DNA from: Erythrobacter sp.
Lineage (GTDB): Bacteria; Pseudomonadota; Alphaproteobacteria; Sphingomonadales; Sphingomonadaceae
DNA length: 64,000 bases
Direction: 5' to 3'
NCBI RefSeq assembly: GCF_030066995.1
Contig: NZ_JASJAP010000001.1
Span: 603,230 to 667,229 of the forward strand
The notes under the pieces are model-generated. The model saw only the letters and a list, made by a program, of their open reading frames with translations, had not been told where the DNA came from and made no database searches. The translations under genes were made by a program, and so were the position numbers. This document shows, piece after piece, positions 35,790-44,973 of this stretch; position 1 is the first letter of the stretch; every line of letters begins with the position of its first letter.

Positions 35790-36272
35790 ATGAAAATGCG
35801 CACTCTGTTGCTGGTGGCCTCTGCCTTTGCAGCGCCTCTGGCTTTCACGGCCGCCCCGGCCCACGCCGATGGCGGTGTCTATGTCGGCGTCGAAGGCGAG
35901 AACATCGCGGTCGGCGGCTATGATACGGTCAGCTACTTTGAAGGCGACGGCGTTCCGGTTAAAGGCGACGCCCGTTTCACGGTCGAGCATGACGGTGCGG
36001 AATGGCGCTTTGCGAGCCAGGAAAACGCGGATGCGTTCAAGGCCGATCCCGATGCCTACGCCCCGCAATATGGCGGGCACTGCGCGTGGGCGCTGGGCGC
36101 CAATGGTCGCCTCGCGCCGGGTGATCCCACGGTCTACAAAATCGTCGATGGCAAGCTCTATCTGAACTTCAACAAGCAGGTTCAGCAAATGTGGCTGAAG
36201 GACATCGCCGGCTTCATCGCCAAGGCAAACCTCGCCTGGACCGCCATCCCTAGCGGTCAGCGCTTTGGTTGA
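35790..36272 (+). CDS. Exported YHS-domain protein (YHS2)
   Basis: 160-residue protein with a Sec signal peptide (MKMRTLLLVASAFAAPLAFT, cleavage after AHA). The mature protein is almost entirely a YHS-like domain: IAVGGYDTVSYFEGDGVPV, AEWRFASQENADAF, YGGHCAWALGANGRLAPGDP and YLNFNKQVQQMWLKDIAGFI. It aligns throughout with YHS1 (33155), indicating duplication, but lacks the lipobox. AGGAGA precedes the ATG. The cysteine-rich protein gene follows 41 bp downstream in the same direction. Confidence 0.88.
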   Translation: MKMRTLLLVASAFAAPLAFTAAPAHADGGVYVGVEGENIAVGGYDTVSYFEGDGVPVKGDARFTVEHDGAEWRFASQENADAFKADPDAYAPQYGGHCAWALGANGRLAPGDPTVYKIVDGKLYLNFNKQVQQMWLKDIAGFIAKANLAWTAIPSGQRFG

Positions 36273-36313
36273 ACGCGCTCTCTCACCCCTCCGATTTTTT
36301 AAAGGACACACTC

Positions 36314-36688
36314 ATGACCAAACCCGTTTCCCTCGCGCGGCTGATGATGGTCGCCGGCGGCCTTGCTGTGACCAGCGCTGCGGCTCCCGCTTTCGCAAGC
36401 GCCCAATGCGCGCCCGCGGTCTGCACCCTCGAATCGTGCACAGCCAAGGATTGCGAAGCGTGCGGCGCCTGCTCGGCGTGCGACGCTTCGGCCTGCGCGG
36501 CTGCGTGCGACGCCAGCGCCTGCGCAGCGAGCGCTTGCGCAGCGGCCAGCGATAAGTGCGCGGTAGCCGCCTGCGCCCCGGCGGCGTGCGAAGCGGCCTG
36601 TGAAGCGGTCGCCAAGGCTGCTGCGTGCGGCGCGGACGGCTGCTCGGCGAGCCCTTGCGAGGCCGAAGGTTGCGCACCGGATGCCTGA
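36314..36688 (+). CDS. Exported cysteine/alanine-rich protein (metallothionein-like composition)
   Basis: 124-residue protein with a signal peptide (MTKPVSLARLMMVAGGLAVT, likely cleaved near FASA). The mature ~96 residues contain 19 cysteines, mostly as Ala-Cys pairs two to five residues apart, for example CEACGACSACDASAC, with DASACAA repeated. There are almost no aromatic or large hydrophobic residues, so it cannot form an ordinary hydrophobic core. This suggests periplasmic metal binding or extensive disulfides. AAAGGA supports the ATG at 36314. It follows YHS2 in the same probable operon. No DUF692/bufferin-type modification gene is visible nearby. Confidence 0.8.
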   Translation: MTKPVSLARLMMVAGGLAVTSAAAPAFASAQCAPAVCTLESCTAKDCEACGACSACDASACAAACDASACAASACAAASDKCAVAACAPAACEAACEAVAKAAACGADGCSASPCEAEGCAPDA

Positions 36689-36767
36689 CGGTGCGTGCTC
36701 GGGTGTGGCCGGGGGGAACGCTCCTCCTAGTTGACCCCCGGTCACATCCTTTTCAGGCAACAACAAG

Positions 36768-36804
36768 AAAGGCCCCGCACGCGCCAAGCGCCTGCGGGGC
36801 CTTT
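36768..36804. terminator. Bidirectional rho-independent terminator
   Basis: aaaggccccgca and tgcggggccttt form a perfect 12-bp stem with a 13-base loop and T-runs on each strand. It separates the convergent cysteine-rich protein gene (+) and yceI-like gene (-). Confidence 0.9.
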
Positions 36805-36851
36805 TGTGTCTAGGGACTGCGCGCGGGTGCGCGCCCGGGGAGCGTGCTGCC

Positions 36852-37523
36852 TTATTCCTGCCGTTCAAAGGCGACGCTGATCTCCAGCTCAACCTCATCG
36901 CTGACGAGAGGAATGCCATAATTGACCCCGAACTCCGACCGCAGGATCGTGGTTTCGGCCTCAAAGCCGACGGTTTCCTTGTTGTTGTAAGGGTTCACGC
37001 CCGCGCCGACGAATTCCGCTTCGAGCGTGACGGGCCGCGTGATGCCGTTGATCGTCAGATTGCCCGTGATCTCGGCGGTCATCTCATCGACGGCGATCCC
37101 GGTGGAGACAAAGCGCGCGGCGGCGGGATCGGGTCCGAAGAAGTCTGGGCTTGCGCCATCCTTGCCCGCGCGCAGCAAATGGTCGGTCAGCTGAGCGTTT
37201 GCGGTGGTGACGCTGGCGATCGGGATGGTGACATCGACCTTGGCGCCCTCCAGATTGTCCGGATCAAGCTCAAGCGTGCCCGACACATCGCCAAAGATCC
37301 CGAAATATTCGTTGAACCCGAAATGGCTGACTTCGAACTCGACCAGCGAGTGCAAGGGGTCGGCTGCGTAGGTCCCCGCCGTGACGCGTGCCGGATCGGG
37401 CGCACCGGGAACCTGGGGCGGATCCTGCGCGAATATGGCGGGCGCGGCGGCGAAGCCAAGGCCGACGGCGAGCCCTGCGGCGGCACCGGTCGAAAGAGCG
37501 AGGCGGCGCAAACTCCTGGTCAT
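36852..37523 (-). CDS. YceI-family periplasmic lipid-binding-like protein
   Basis: 223-residue exported protein of the YceI lipocalin-like family, whose members bind polyisoprenoids. The signal peptide is MTRSLRRLALSTGAAAGLAV..., with cleavage near IFAQ. The YceI core follows: YAADPLHSLVEFEVSHFGFN, then TLELDPDNLEGAKVDVTIPI, FVSTGIAVDE, NLTINGITRPVTLEAEF, and the terminal EVELEISVAFER. ATG 37523 starts the signal; the open frame extends upstream. It is downstream of the DUF4329 gene on the same strand. Confidence 0.92.
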   Translation of the reverse strand: MTRSLRRLALSTGAAAGLAVGLGFAAAPAIFAQDPPQVPGAPDPARVTAGTYAADPLHSLVEFEVSHFGFNEYFGIFGDVSGTLELDPDNLEGAKVDVTIPIASVTTANAQLTDHLLRAGKDGASPDFFGPDPAAARFVSTGIAVDEMTAEITGNLTINGITRPVTLEAEFVGAGVNPYNNKETVGFEAETTILRSEFGVNYGIPLVSDEVELEISVAFERQE

Positions 37524-37609
37524 GATCAAACGTCCCTTGCTAAAGGTTAGCTGTGTCCATCCAACCGAGCGCCGCTGCGCTGGTTCCCCGGACGCTGGGC
37601 GAACCGCCC

Positions 37610-38206
37610 TCAGCAGGCCGGGCCCGACCCCGTCTGACGCGCGACGAGAGCGGCGTAGGTGTATCGTTGCTGCGGCGCATCGGCGGGACAGGGGACGTAG
37701 TTCGGGTCTTGCGGCAGGCAGCCTGCGCCGCAGATCAGGATCGCGGTCGGCCCGGTCGCGTCGACCCGCCAAAAGCGTCCTCCGGGGGTCGCGACATAGC
37801 CGTCCATCCCGCTTGCCGCGTCGCTTTGAAGGTCGAGGATGGAAGGCACTTCGCTGTCGTAGCGGCGATTGAACGATCCGTGGGTGTGAAAGCTGGCCAC
37901 CGGTCGCATGCCGGGCTCATCGAAATAGGCGATACCGCAGCTCGCCTCATCCCCTTCGCGCGGAGGGGAGGCGCCGAGCGTCCCGTCGCTGCGTTCGAAC
38001 ACAATTCCGCACAGCTCGATGTCACCGGCGAAGCTGGCGGCTTGCAGCGCGATCAGCTGATCGCGCGCGAACTCCTGCACCTCGCCCTGCGAGACGGTGA
38101 TGACGAAGTCGGAGGCGTCCTTGCGGGCCAGGTAGGCGCGCGCGACAATCCCCGCCCAGACGAGGGCAATCAGGATGAAGGCAAAGTGTGTGGCGCGAGG
38201 CGACAT
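37610..38206 (-). CDS. DUF4329 protein with JAMM-like motif, membrane-anchored
   Basis: 198-residue protein. One N-terminal hydrophobic helix (THFAFILIALVWAGIVARAY) anchors it. The core has LCGIVFE, then ASFHTHGSF and VPSILDLQSD, an H-x-H ... S-x2-D arrangement like JAB/JAMM metallopeptidases, although the spacing between HxH and S (12 residues) is longer than the classical seven. Several cysteines lie in the C-terminal part (CGAGCLPQDPNYVPC). The domain is DUF4329-like. It follows ilvC by 43 bp in the same direction. Confidence 0.7.
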   Translation of the reverse strand: MSPRATHFAFILIALVWAGIVARAYLARKDASDFVITVSQGEVQEFARDQLIALQAASFAGDIELCGIVFERSDGTLGASPPREGDEASCGIAYFDEPGMRPVASFHTHGSFNRRYDSEVPSILDLQSDAASGMDGYVATPGGRFWRVDATGPTAILICGAGCLPQDPNYVPCPADAPQQRYTYAALVARQTGSGPAC

Positions 38207-38249
38207 GGCGTGCGGCCCCTAGGCTGTGCGCAGCCCCGCGCGCAACAGT

Positions 38250-39809
<1,560 letters not shown>

Positions 39810-39813
<4 letters not shown>

Positions 39814-40100
39814 GAAATGTGCTCAGCAAGACTGGCGGATCCGATAAGGAACCCTTTATCCCTGAAGGAGATGTTTGCGGAGATAGACTTGCCAGATTGC
39901 AACTCCGCCAATGTCGACTCTTCATTGCGAGGAGTTACGGATACTCGGTCAAACTTGCGGCCTTCAGAACTGAACTGCTTATCGAGGACAACGATCATTT
40001 CGGAGGCCTCGATCTGTTCGGTCGTCCCTATCATTTTACAAGAGCCATTTTCGTCGAGAAATGACCAGGGGTCTGACACGGTCAGCATGACTTTCCTCAT
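39810..40100 (-). CDS. Unknown 96-residue protein encoded between ilvB and ilvN
   Basis: I do not recognise this protein. It begins MRKVMLTVSDPWSFLDENGS and is mixed alpha/beta in appearance, with one cysteine and no signal or membrane segment. Its ATG shares one base with the ilvB stop (TGATG) and its stop overlaps the ilvN ATG by four bases (ATGA), so it is tightly coupled on both sides to the two subunits of acetolactate synthase. Its G+C content is visibly lower than that of both neighbours, suggesting a later insertion. The open frame extends upstream inside ilvB, but that part is not independent coding. Confidence 0.75.
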
Positions 40101-41854
40101 CACACCAGCGCTTTCGCTTCGTCGTCCATCGTGCCGTCCACGCGGTCGCCGTAGAGGATCATGTCGGTGTGCGCCGCTCCCGACGGGATCATTGGCAGGC
40201 AGTTCGCATCGGACGCAACGCAGCAATCGACGATGACAGGGCCGTCGTGCTCCATCATCGCAAGGATACCGGCGTCGAGATCCTCGGGCCGCTCAATGCG
40301 GATGCCCTTCCAGCCATAGGCTTCGGCCAGCGCGACGAAATCGGGCAGGCTGTCGGAATAGCTGTTCGAATAGCGGCTCTCATAGGTCAGTTCCTGCCAC
40401 TGGCGGACCATGCCCATATATTCGTTGTTGAGGATGAAGACCTTCACCGGCAGGCGGTATTGCGAGGCGGTGCCCAGCTCCTGAATGTTCATCTGGATGC
40501 TGGCTTCACCGGCAATGTCGATCACCAGCGCATCGGGGCAACCCAGCTGCGCGCCGATCGCGGCGGGCATGCCGTAGCCCATGGTGCCGAGCCCGCCGGA
40601 AGTGAGCCATTTGTTGGGGCTTTCAAAGCCGTAATACTGCGCGGCCCACATCTGGTGCTGGCCGACCTCGGTCGAGACGATCGGCTCCTTGTGCCTGGTC
40701 AGCGCGTGGAGCCGCTCGATCGCCCTTTGCGGCATGATCATGTCGGGGTGCTTGGCGGATTTCTCGGGGTAGGCGAGACATTCGCGCGCGCGCCAACCGG
40801 CGATGCGGGCTTTCCACTCACCCAGGTCTTGCGGCTTGCGCTCGCCCCAGGCGGCGATCAATTGCCCCAGCACCGCGGCGCAATCGCCGACAATGCCCAG
40901 ATCAACCGGTACCGTCTTGTTGATCGAGGAACGGTCGATATCGATGTGGATCTTCTTGGAGTCCGGCGAAAACGCGTCGAGGCGCCCGGTCACCCGGTCA
41001 TCGAAACGCGCGCCGATGCAGACCATCACGTCGCAGCGGTTCATCGCCATGTTGGCCTCATAAGTGCCGTGCATCCCCAGCATGCCGAGGAAATCGGGAT
41101 GCGTGGAGGGAAAGCAGCCAAGGCCCATGAGCGTCGAAGTGATCGGAGACTGGGTCAGGTCCTGAAACTGGCGCAAAAGCTCGCTCGCCTCAGGGCCGGA
41201 ATTGATGACGCCGCCGCCTGTATAAAGGATCGGGCGCTCGGCGTTTGCAATCATCTCGAGCGCCTCGGCGATCTGCTCGGCGCTCGCGACCATTTGCGGG
41301 GCGTAGCGGTGAGTGGCTGTGAGCTTGGACGCGCGGCTTTGCGAAGGCACCGCGATCTGGACGTCCTTGGGGATGTCGATGACCACCGGGCCGGGGCGCC
41401 CGGTGGTGGCGATGCGGAAGGCTTCTTCGATCGTCGCGGCAAGATCGGCGGGGTCCTTCACAAGGTAATTGTGCTTGGTGCAGTGGCGCGTGATGCCGAT
41501 CGTGTCGGCTTCCTGAAACGCGTCGGTTCCGATGAGGCTGGTGGGCACCTGGCCCGTCAGCACGATCATCGGGATCGAATCCATATACGCATCGGCAATC
41601 GCGGTGACCGCGTTGGTTGCGCCCGGGCCCGATGTCACCAGCACCACGCCCGGCTTGCCCGTCGCGCGCGCGTAACCTTCGGCGGCGTGCCCAGCGCCCG
41701 CTTCGTGGCGCACGAGGATGTGGCGAATGCGCTCGTCGCCAAACAGCTCATCGTAGATCGGCAGGACCGCGCCGCCGGGATAGCCGAAGACGAACTCGAC
41801 ACCCTGATCGATAAGACCCTGAACCAGAATGGCGGCACCCGAGGGCTGTGACAC
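40100..41854 (-). CDS. ilvB: Acetolactate synthase large (catalytic) subunit IlvB
   Basis: Thiamine-diphosphate enzyme making acetolactate/acetohydroxybutyrate, the first common step for valine, leucine and isoleucine. The catalytic glutamate lies in VRHEAGAGHAAEGYAR. The ThDP/Mg segment reads IAGEASIQM ... FILNNEYMGMVRQW, with Glu where the usual motif has Asp (GDA/GDG). The GTG at 41854 with GGAG upstream gives 584 residues; the frame is open through the attenuator to 41980 but that part is leader RNA. It heads ilvB-X-ilvN-ilvC. Confidence 0.95.
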   Translation of the reverse strand: MSQPSGAAILVQGLIDQGVEFVFGYPGGAVLPIYDELFGDERIRHILVRHEAGAGHAAEGYARATGKPGVVLVTSGPGATNAVTAIADAYMDSIPMIVLTGQVPTSLIGTDAFQEADTIGITRHCTKHNYLVKDPADLAATIEEAFRIATTGRPGPVVIDIPKDVQIAVPSQSRASKLTATHRYAPQMVASAEQIAEALEMIANAERPILYTGGGVINSGPEASELLRQFQDLTQSPITSTLMGLGCFPSTHPDFLGMLGMHGTYEANMAMNRCDVMVCIGARFDDRVTGRLDAFSPDSKKIHIDIDRSSINKTVPVDLGIVGDCAAVLGQLIAAWGERKPQDLGEWKARIAGWRARECLAYPEKSAKHPDMIMPQRAIERLHALTRHKEPIVSTEVGQHQMWAAQYYGFESPNKWLTSGGLGTMGYGMPAAIGAQLGCPDALVIDIAGEASIQMNIQELGTASQYRLPVKVFILNNEYMGMVRQWQELTYESRYSNSYSDSLPDFVALAEAYGWKGIRIERPEDLDAGILAMMEHDGPVIVDCCVASDANCLPMIPSGAAHTDMILYGDRVDGTMDDEAKALV

Positions 41855-41885
41855 GCTGCTCTCCAAAACCAATTGACCGACAAAC

Positions 41886-41919
41886 AAAAAAGGCCCGACG
41901 CAGATATTCGCATCAGGCC
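41886..41919 (-). terminator. Attenuator terminator in the ilvB leader
   Basis: On the minus strand GGCCTGATGC pairs with GCGTCGGGCC (10 bp with two G-T pairs), loop GAATATCT, immediately followed by TTTTTT. It lies 33 bp after the end of the leader peptide frame and 32 bp before the ilvB GTG, so it acts on transcription entering ilvB. Confidence 0.88.
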
Positions 41920-41951
41920 AATCAAAACGCTTCTCTTGGAAATCGCCTAGA

Positions 41952-41987
41952 TCAACCTGCACCTCGTACGGTAAGCACAATAATCAT
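41952..41987 (-). CDS. Branched-chain leader peptide upstream of ilvB
   Basis: An 11-residue frame, MIIVLTVRGAG, from ATG 41987 to TGA at 41952. Codons 2-5 and 7 are Ile, Ile, Val, Leu and Val, the regulatory amino acids of the pathway. It is followed by a strong terminator hairpin. This matches ilv leader peptides, where ribosome stalling on scarce charged tRNAs prevents termination. Purine-rich AAAGGAAAAGGG lies upstream, at a somewhat long distance from the ATG. Confidence 0.8.
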   Translation of the reverse strand: MIIVLTVRGAG

Positions 41988-42089
41988 GATCGAAGGCCCT
42001 TTTCCTTTCGTGACAGTGGCAAGGCTTAAACGCTTCTCCGAACAAATCCAACCCGCAAGATCGCGGACGCGGATTGCTGGAACAGCGCC

Positions 42090-42118
42090 TCGATATGAAT
42101 CATATTCTATTGCGTCAA
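42090..42118 (-). promoter_or_regulatory. Possible sigma-70-type promoter of the ilvB leader
   Basis: On the minus strand TTGACG, 17 bases, TATCGA. The -35 is good and the -10 is weak. The predicted transcript would begin near 42083, about 95 bases before the leader peptide ATG. It overlaps the A/T-rich end region of miaA's downstream gap. Prediction by eye only. Confidence 0.45.
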
Positions 42119-42121
42119 CCG

Positions 42122-43105
42122 TTAATCGGGTAATAATCCTGCGAAATATGCATCCAGATCGATATTTTCCGATTCCAAGTCAGTGGTGAGACGCGGCCAG
42201 TCGGGGTCGGTCTGACGCCGGAACCAGGTGTACTGACGCTTGGCGTAGTTGCGCGTCGCCTGCGCGCCCGCCTCGATCACCTCTTCGCGGGGCCTGTCTT
42301 CAAGCAGGAATTCGGTGATCTCCGGCACGCCGATCGCGCGCATCACGGGCAGGTCTGGATCAAGTTCGCGATCCAGCAGCGCCTGAACCTCGTCGAGCGC
42401 GCCTTCCTCCAGCATCGCCTCGAAGCGCGCGTCGCAGCGCGCGTAGAGCCAGTCGCGCGGCGGCAGCAGGATTAGCGGAAAAAGCGCGATCTCCTCGCCG
42501 ATGCCGCCGGTCTTGGCCATGTGCCAGTCGCTCAGCGTCACTCCGGTCGAGCGTTTGACCTCCAGAGCGCGCGCGATGCGCTGGCTATCGGTGGGCTCCA
42601 GCAGGGTTGCGCGTTCCGGATCTTCGATCATCAGCGCTTCGTAGGCGGTCTCCACGGGCAGGGCGCGCACGACGCGGCGCACTTCCGGCTCGATTTCGGG
42701 AATGGGTGCGATGCCTTCGAGCAGCACCTTGATATACATCCCCGTCCCGCCAACCAGGATCGGGACCGCCCCGTTTTCGTGGCATTGGGCGATCTCTTCG
42801 CGGGCAACTTCCGCCCAGCGCGCCGCCGAGCACGCGACCGATCCGTCCCACGCGCCGAACAGGCGGTGTTCGATCCCGTCCATTTCCTCTTCGGTTGGGC
42901 GCGCGGAGAGAACGGCGAGATCGGAATAGACCTGCGCGCTGTCCGCGTTGATGACGACGGCCTTTGCGCCCTTCGCCTCGATCGCCTTGGCGAGGGTTAC
43001 GGCAAGCGTACTCTTGCCGCTCGCGGTCGGCCCTGCGATGAGCGCGACCGGACGCTCGGGCTTTTGGTCTGGCGTTGAATTTTCAGGAGACGAAGTGGTG
43101 CTCAT
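42122..43105 (-). CDS. miaA: tRNA dimethylallyltransferase MiaA
   Basis: Adds the dimethylallyl group to A37 of tRNAs reading U-starting codons. The P-loop is AGPTASGKST (about residues 24-33). NADSAQVYSDLAVLSARPT, VGGTGMYIKVLLEGI and the C-terminal NYAKRQYTWFRRQTDPDW are family hallmarks. 327 residues, normal. The ATG at 43105 lies within the 5' end of the divergently transcribed serB, so the two starts overlap by 8 bp. Confidence 0.95.
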   Translation of the reverse strand: MSTTSSPENSTPDQKPERPVALIAGPTASGKSTLAVTLAKAIEAKGAKAVVINADSAQVYSDLAVLSARPTEEEMDGIEHRLFGAWDGSVACSAARWAEVAREEIAQCHENGAVPILVGGTGMYIKVLLEGIAPIPEIEPEVRRVVRALPVETAYEALMIEDPERATLLEPTDSQRIARALEVKRSTGVTLSDWHMAKTGGIGEEIALFPLILLPPRDWLYARCDARFEAMLEEGALDEVQALLDRELDPDLPVMRAIGVPEITEFLLEDRPREEVIEAGAQATRNYAKRQYTWFRRQTDPDWPRLTTDLESENIDLDAYFAGLLPD

Positions 43106-43997
43106 AGCCCGGCTGATAGCAGAGCCTCGACGAGTTAGAACATGGCAACGCTACATCAAACGTAGAAAAGTCATGCAACGTCTCTCGACTTCTATAAGCG
43201 GTATGGGCCCGATCGAATTTTATCCAGAGATTTCCGGGCGGGACGGTAATCTGTTTGCTCTCGAGTTTGGGTACTCGTACCTAGGCGTCGCTCGCAACAT
43301 CCTCGACAAGCATTTCTCTGGTCATGACTGGCTTTTGACCCAAGGGGAACCGCTCTGCCCCAATCTTCTAGTTTCCGACATGGATTCGACCATGATCGGG
43401 CAGGAATGCATCGATGAACTGGCCGACTACGCCGGGATCAAGCCGCAGATCGCGCAGATTACCGAGCGCGCCATGCAAGGCGAAATCGACTTCGAGGCCG
43501 CCCTGCGTGAGCGCGTGGCGTTGCTGGCTGGCCTTGAGGAAAGCGCGATCGATCGCTGCCTTGCCGAACGCATCCGTCCCAATCCCGGCGCGCGCGAGCT
43601 CATCCAGACGCTCAAGGCCAAGGGTACACGCACCGTACTTGTCACCGGCGGTTTTCACCATTTTGCCGACCGGGTCGGCGAACAGATAGGTTTTGACCGG
43701 GTGGTCGGAAACCGGCTCGAGGTGAAGGGCGGCGTGCTGACCGGACGTCTGGAAGGCGCGGTCAGCGACGCGGGCACCAAGCGCCGCGTACTGGTCGAGG
43801 AAACGGCGGCTCTGGGCGCGGGTGCGGTGAGCCTTGGCATTGGCGATGGGGCGAACGACGTACCGATGATCGAGGCGGCGACCTATGGCTTTGCCTACAG
43901 GGCCAAGCCCAAGGCGCGCGAAGCGGCGGACGGGCTGATCGAAAGCGGCGATCTGGGCAACATTCTGCCTCTGCTGGGTCTTGATCGGGCGGAGTGA
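43098..43997 (+). CDS. serB: Phosphoserine phosphatase SerB with divergent N-terminal region
   Basis: HAD-family enzyme for the last step of serine synthesis. The C-terminal ~205 residues are strongly SerB: VSDMDSTMIGQECIDELADY (DxDxT nucleophile), VLVTGGFHHFADRVGEQIGF and GIGDGANDVPMIEAA. The GTG at 43098 preceded by AGGAGA, and the family-like start VLIARLIAEP, support this start, giving 299 residues. The region 43100-43370, encoding the ACT-like N-terminal part, has visibly lower G+C and weaker similarity than the catalytic part. Divergent from and overlapping miaA. Confidence 0.93.
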   Translation: MLIARLIAEPRRVRTWQRYIKRRKVMQRLSTSISGMGPIEFYPEISGRDGNLFALEFGYSYLGVARNILDKHFSGHDWLLTQGEPLCPNLLVSDMDSTMIGQECIDELADYAGIKPQIAQITERAMQGEIDFEAALRERVALLAGLEESAIDRCLAERIRPNPGARELIQTLKAKGTRTVLVTGGFHHFADRVGEQIGFDRVVGNRLEVKGGVLTGRLEGAVSDAGTKRRVLVEETAALGAGAVSLGIGDGANDVPMIEAATYGFAYRAKPKAREAADGLIESGDLGNILPLLGLDRAE

Positions 43998-44056
43998 TCC
44001 CGCGCCAATCGGCGCATTCAAAAAAAGCATTTTGATTTCGAACCGAGATGCGCTAT

Positions 44057-44070
44057 TTACACTTGTGTAA
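44057..44070. promoter_or_regulatory. Palindromic operator-like site upstream of coq4
   Basis: TTACACTTGTGTAA is a near-perfect 14-bp palindrome (TTACAC and GTGTAA around TT). It lies 66 bp before the coq4 ATG, in the A/T-rich promoter region. Such symmetry is typical of TetR-type operators, but no regulator gene is next to it in this window. Confidence 0.6.
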
Positions 44071-44135
44071 GTAAGGAGCGGTAGGAACTTCCTACTCTCA
44101 GTCATATCGTTCTAGCCGATCGTAAGGTACGCCCC

Positions 44136-44966
44136 ATGGCCATCAAAGACTACAGCGCGATCACCGCCGCAGACGGCGTGGTCCTGCGCCATCCCGACCG
44201 CCCCGAGCCGCGTTACATGCCGCTTCGGGCGTGGAAGAATTTCCGCCTGCTGATGAAGGACAAGGAGGACACGAGCCTCGTCTTCAAGATCTACGAATCG
44301 CTGCCGTCGAGCGGCTTCATGCCGCGGGTCGAGAAGCTTGCTCTGTCCGAGCGCGGGGCGATGCTGCGCGCGACCGAACCGAACCTGCCCGAAATCCTCG
44401 ACGACCACGACGCGCTGCGCAGGACGCCCAAGGGCAGTCTCGCGCACGCCTATTGCGACTTCATGGAAAGCGAAGGGCTGACCGCCGCCGGTCTTGTGGC
44501 CGAAGCCGAGAGCCTCGGGCGCGCCAAATACGACGATGTGGTTCAGTGGTTTGCCGAACGCTCGCGCGACACCCACGATCTCTTCCACGTGCTCACCGGC
44601 TATGGCCGCGACGCGCTGGGCGAGCAGTGCGTCCTGCTGTTCACGCACGGTCAGAGCCCGACACACGGGCACCTGCTCATCGGTTACGCGGGCTCGGTCA
44701 ACATCAAGCTTCAGGTAAAGGGTAGCAAGGCCCCGGTCATGGCCGCGGTCAACGAGGCCAAGCGCACCGGTCGCGGTGCGCCGCCGCTGATCGAGCAGCC
44801 GATCCGCGAGCTTTTGCGCCAGCCGGTCGAGGACGTGCGCGCCGCGCTCAATATCCCTGAGCCGACAATGTACCGCGAATGCCACCGCGTGTGGCGCTCG
44901 GAGGGCATTGATCCCTACAATCTGCTGGCGACCGAGGACTCTTCGGACGAAGCGCTGGCCGCTTAA
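44136..44966 (+). CDS. Ubiquinone biosynthesis protein COQ4 homologue
   Basis: COQ4-family protein of 276 residues; eukaryotic COQ4 organises, and takes part in, coenzyme Q head-group modification. The zinc-binding motif HD-x2-H-x11-E is complete: H147, D148, H151 and E163 in THDLFHVLTGYGRDALGEQ. Helical regions on both sides match the family. Its own promoter is likely in the 138-bp gap after serB, which holds a 14-bp palindrome. It converges on the nitroreductase gene (7 bp between stops). Confidence 0.9.
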   Translation: MAIKDYSAITAADGVVLRHPDRPEPRYMPLRAWKNFRLLMKDKEDTSLVFKIYESLPSSGFMPRVEKLALSERGAMLRATEPNLPEILDDHDALRRTPKGSLAHAYCDFMESEGLTAAGLVAEAESLGRAKYDDVVQWFAERSRDTHDLFHVLTGYGRDALGEQCVLLFTHGQSPTHGHLLIGYAGSVNIKLQVKGSKAPVMAAVNEAKRTGRGAPPLIEQPIRELLRQPVEDVRAALNIPEPTMYRECHRVWRSEGIDPYNLLATEDSSDEALAA

Positions 44967-44973
44967 GGCAGGC

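Noticed and set aside
36299..36964. Long minus-strand frame across the cysteine-rich protein gene and the terminator
   Set aside because: It is the antisense shadow of the Ala/Cys-rich gene and runs through a strong bidirectional terminator.
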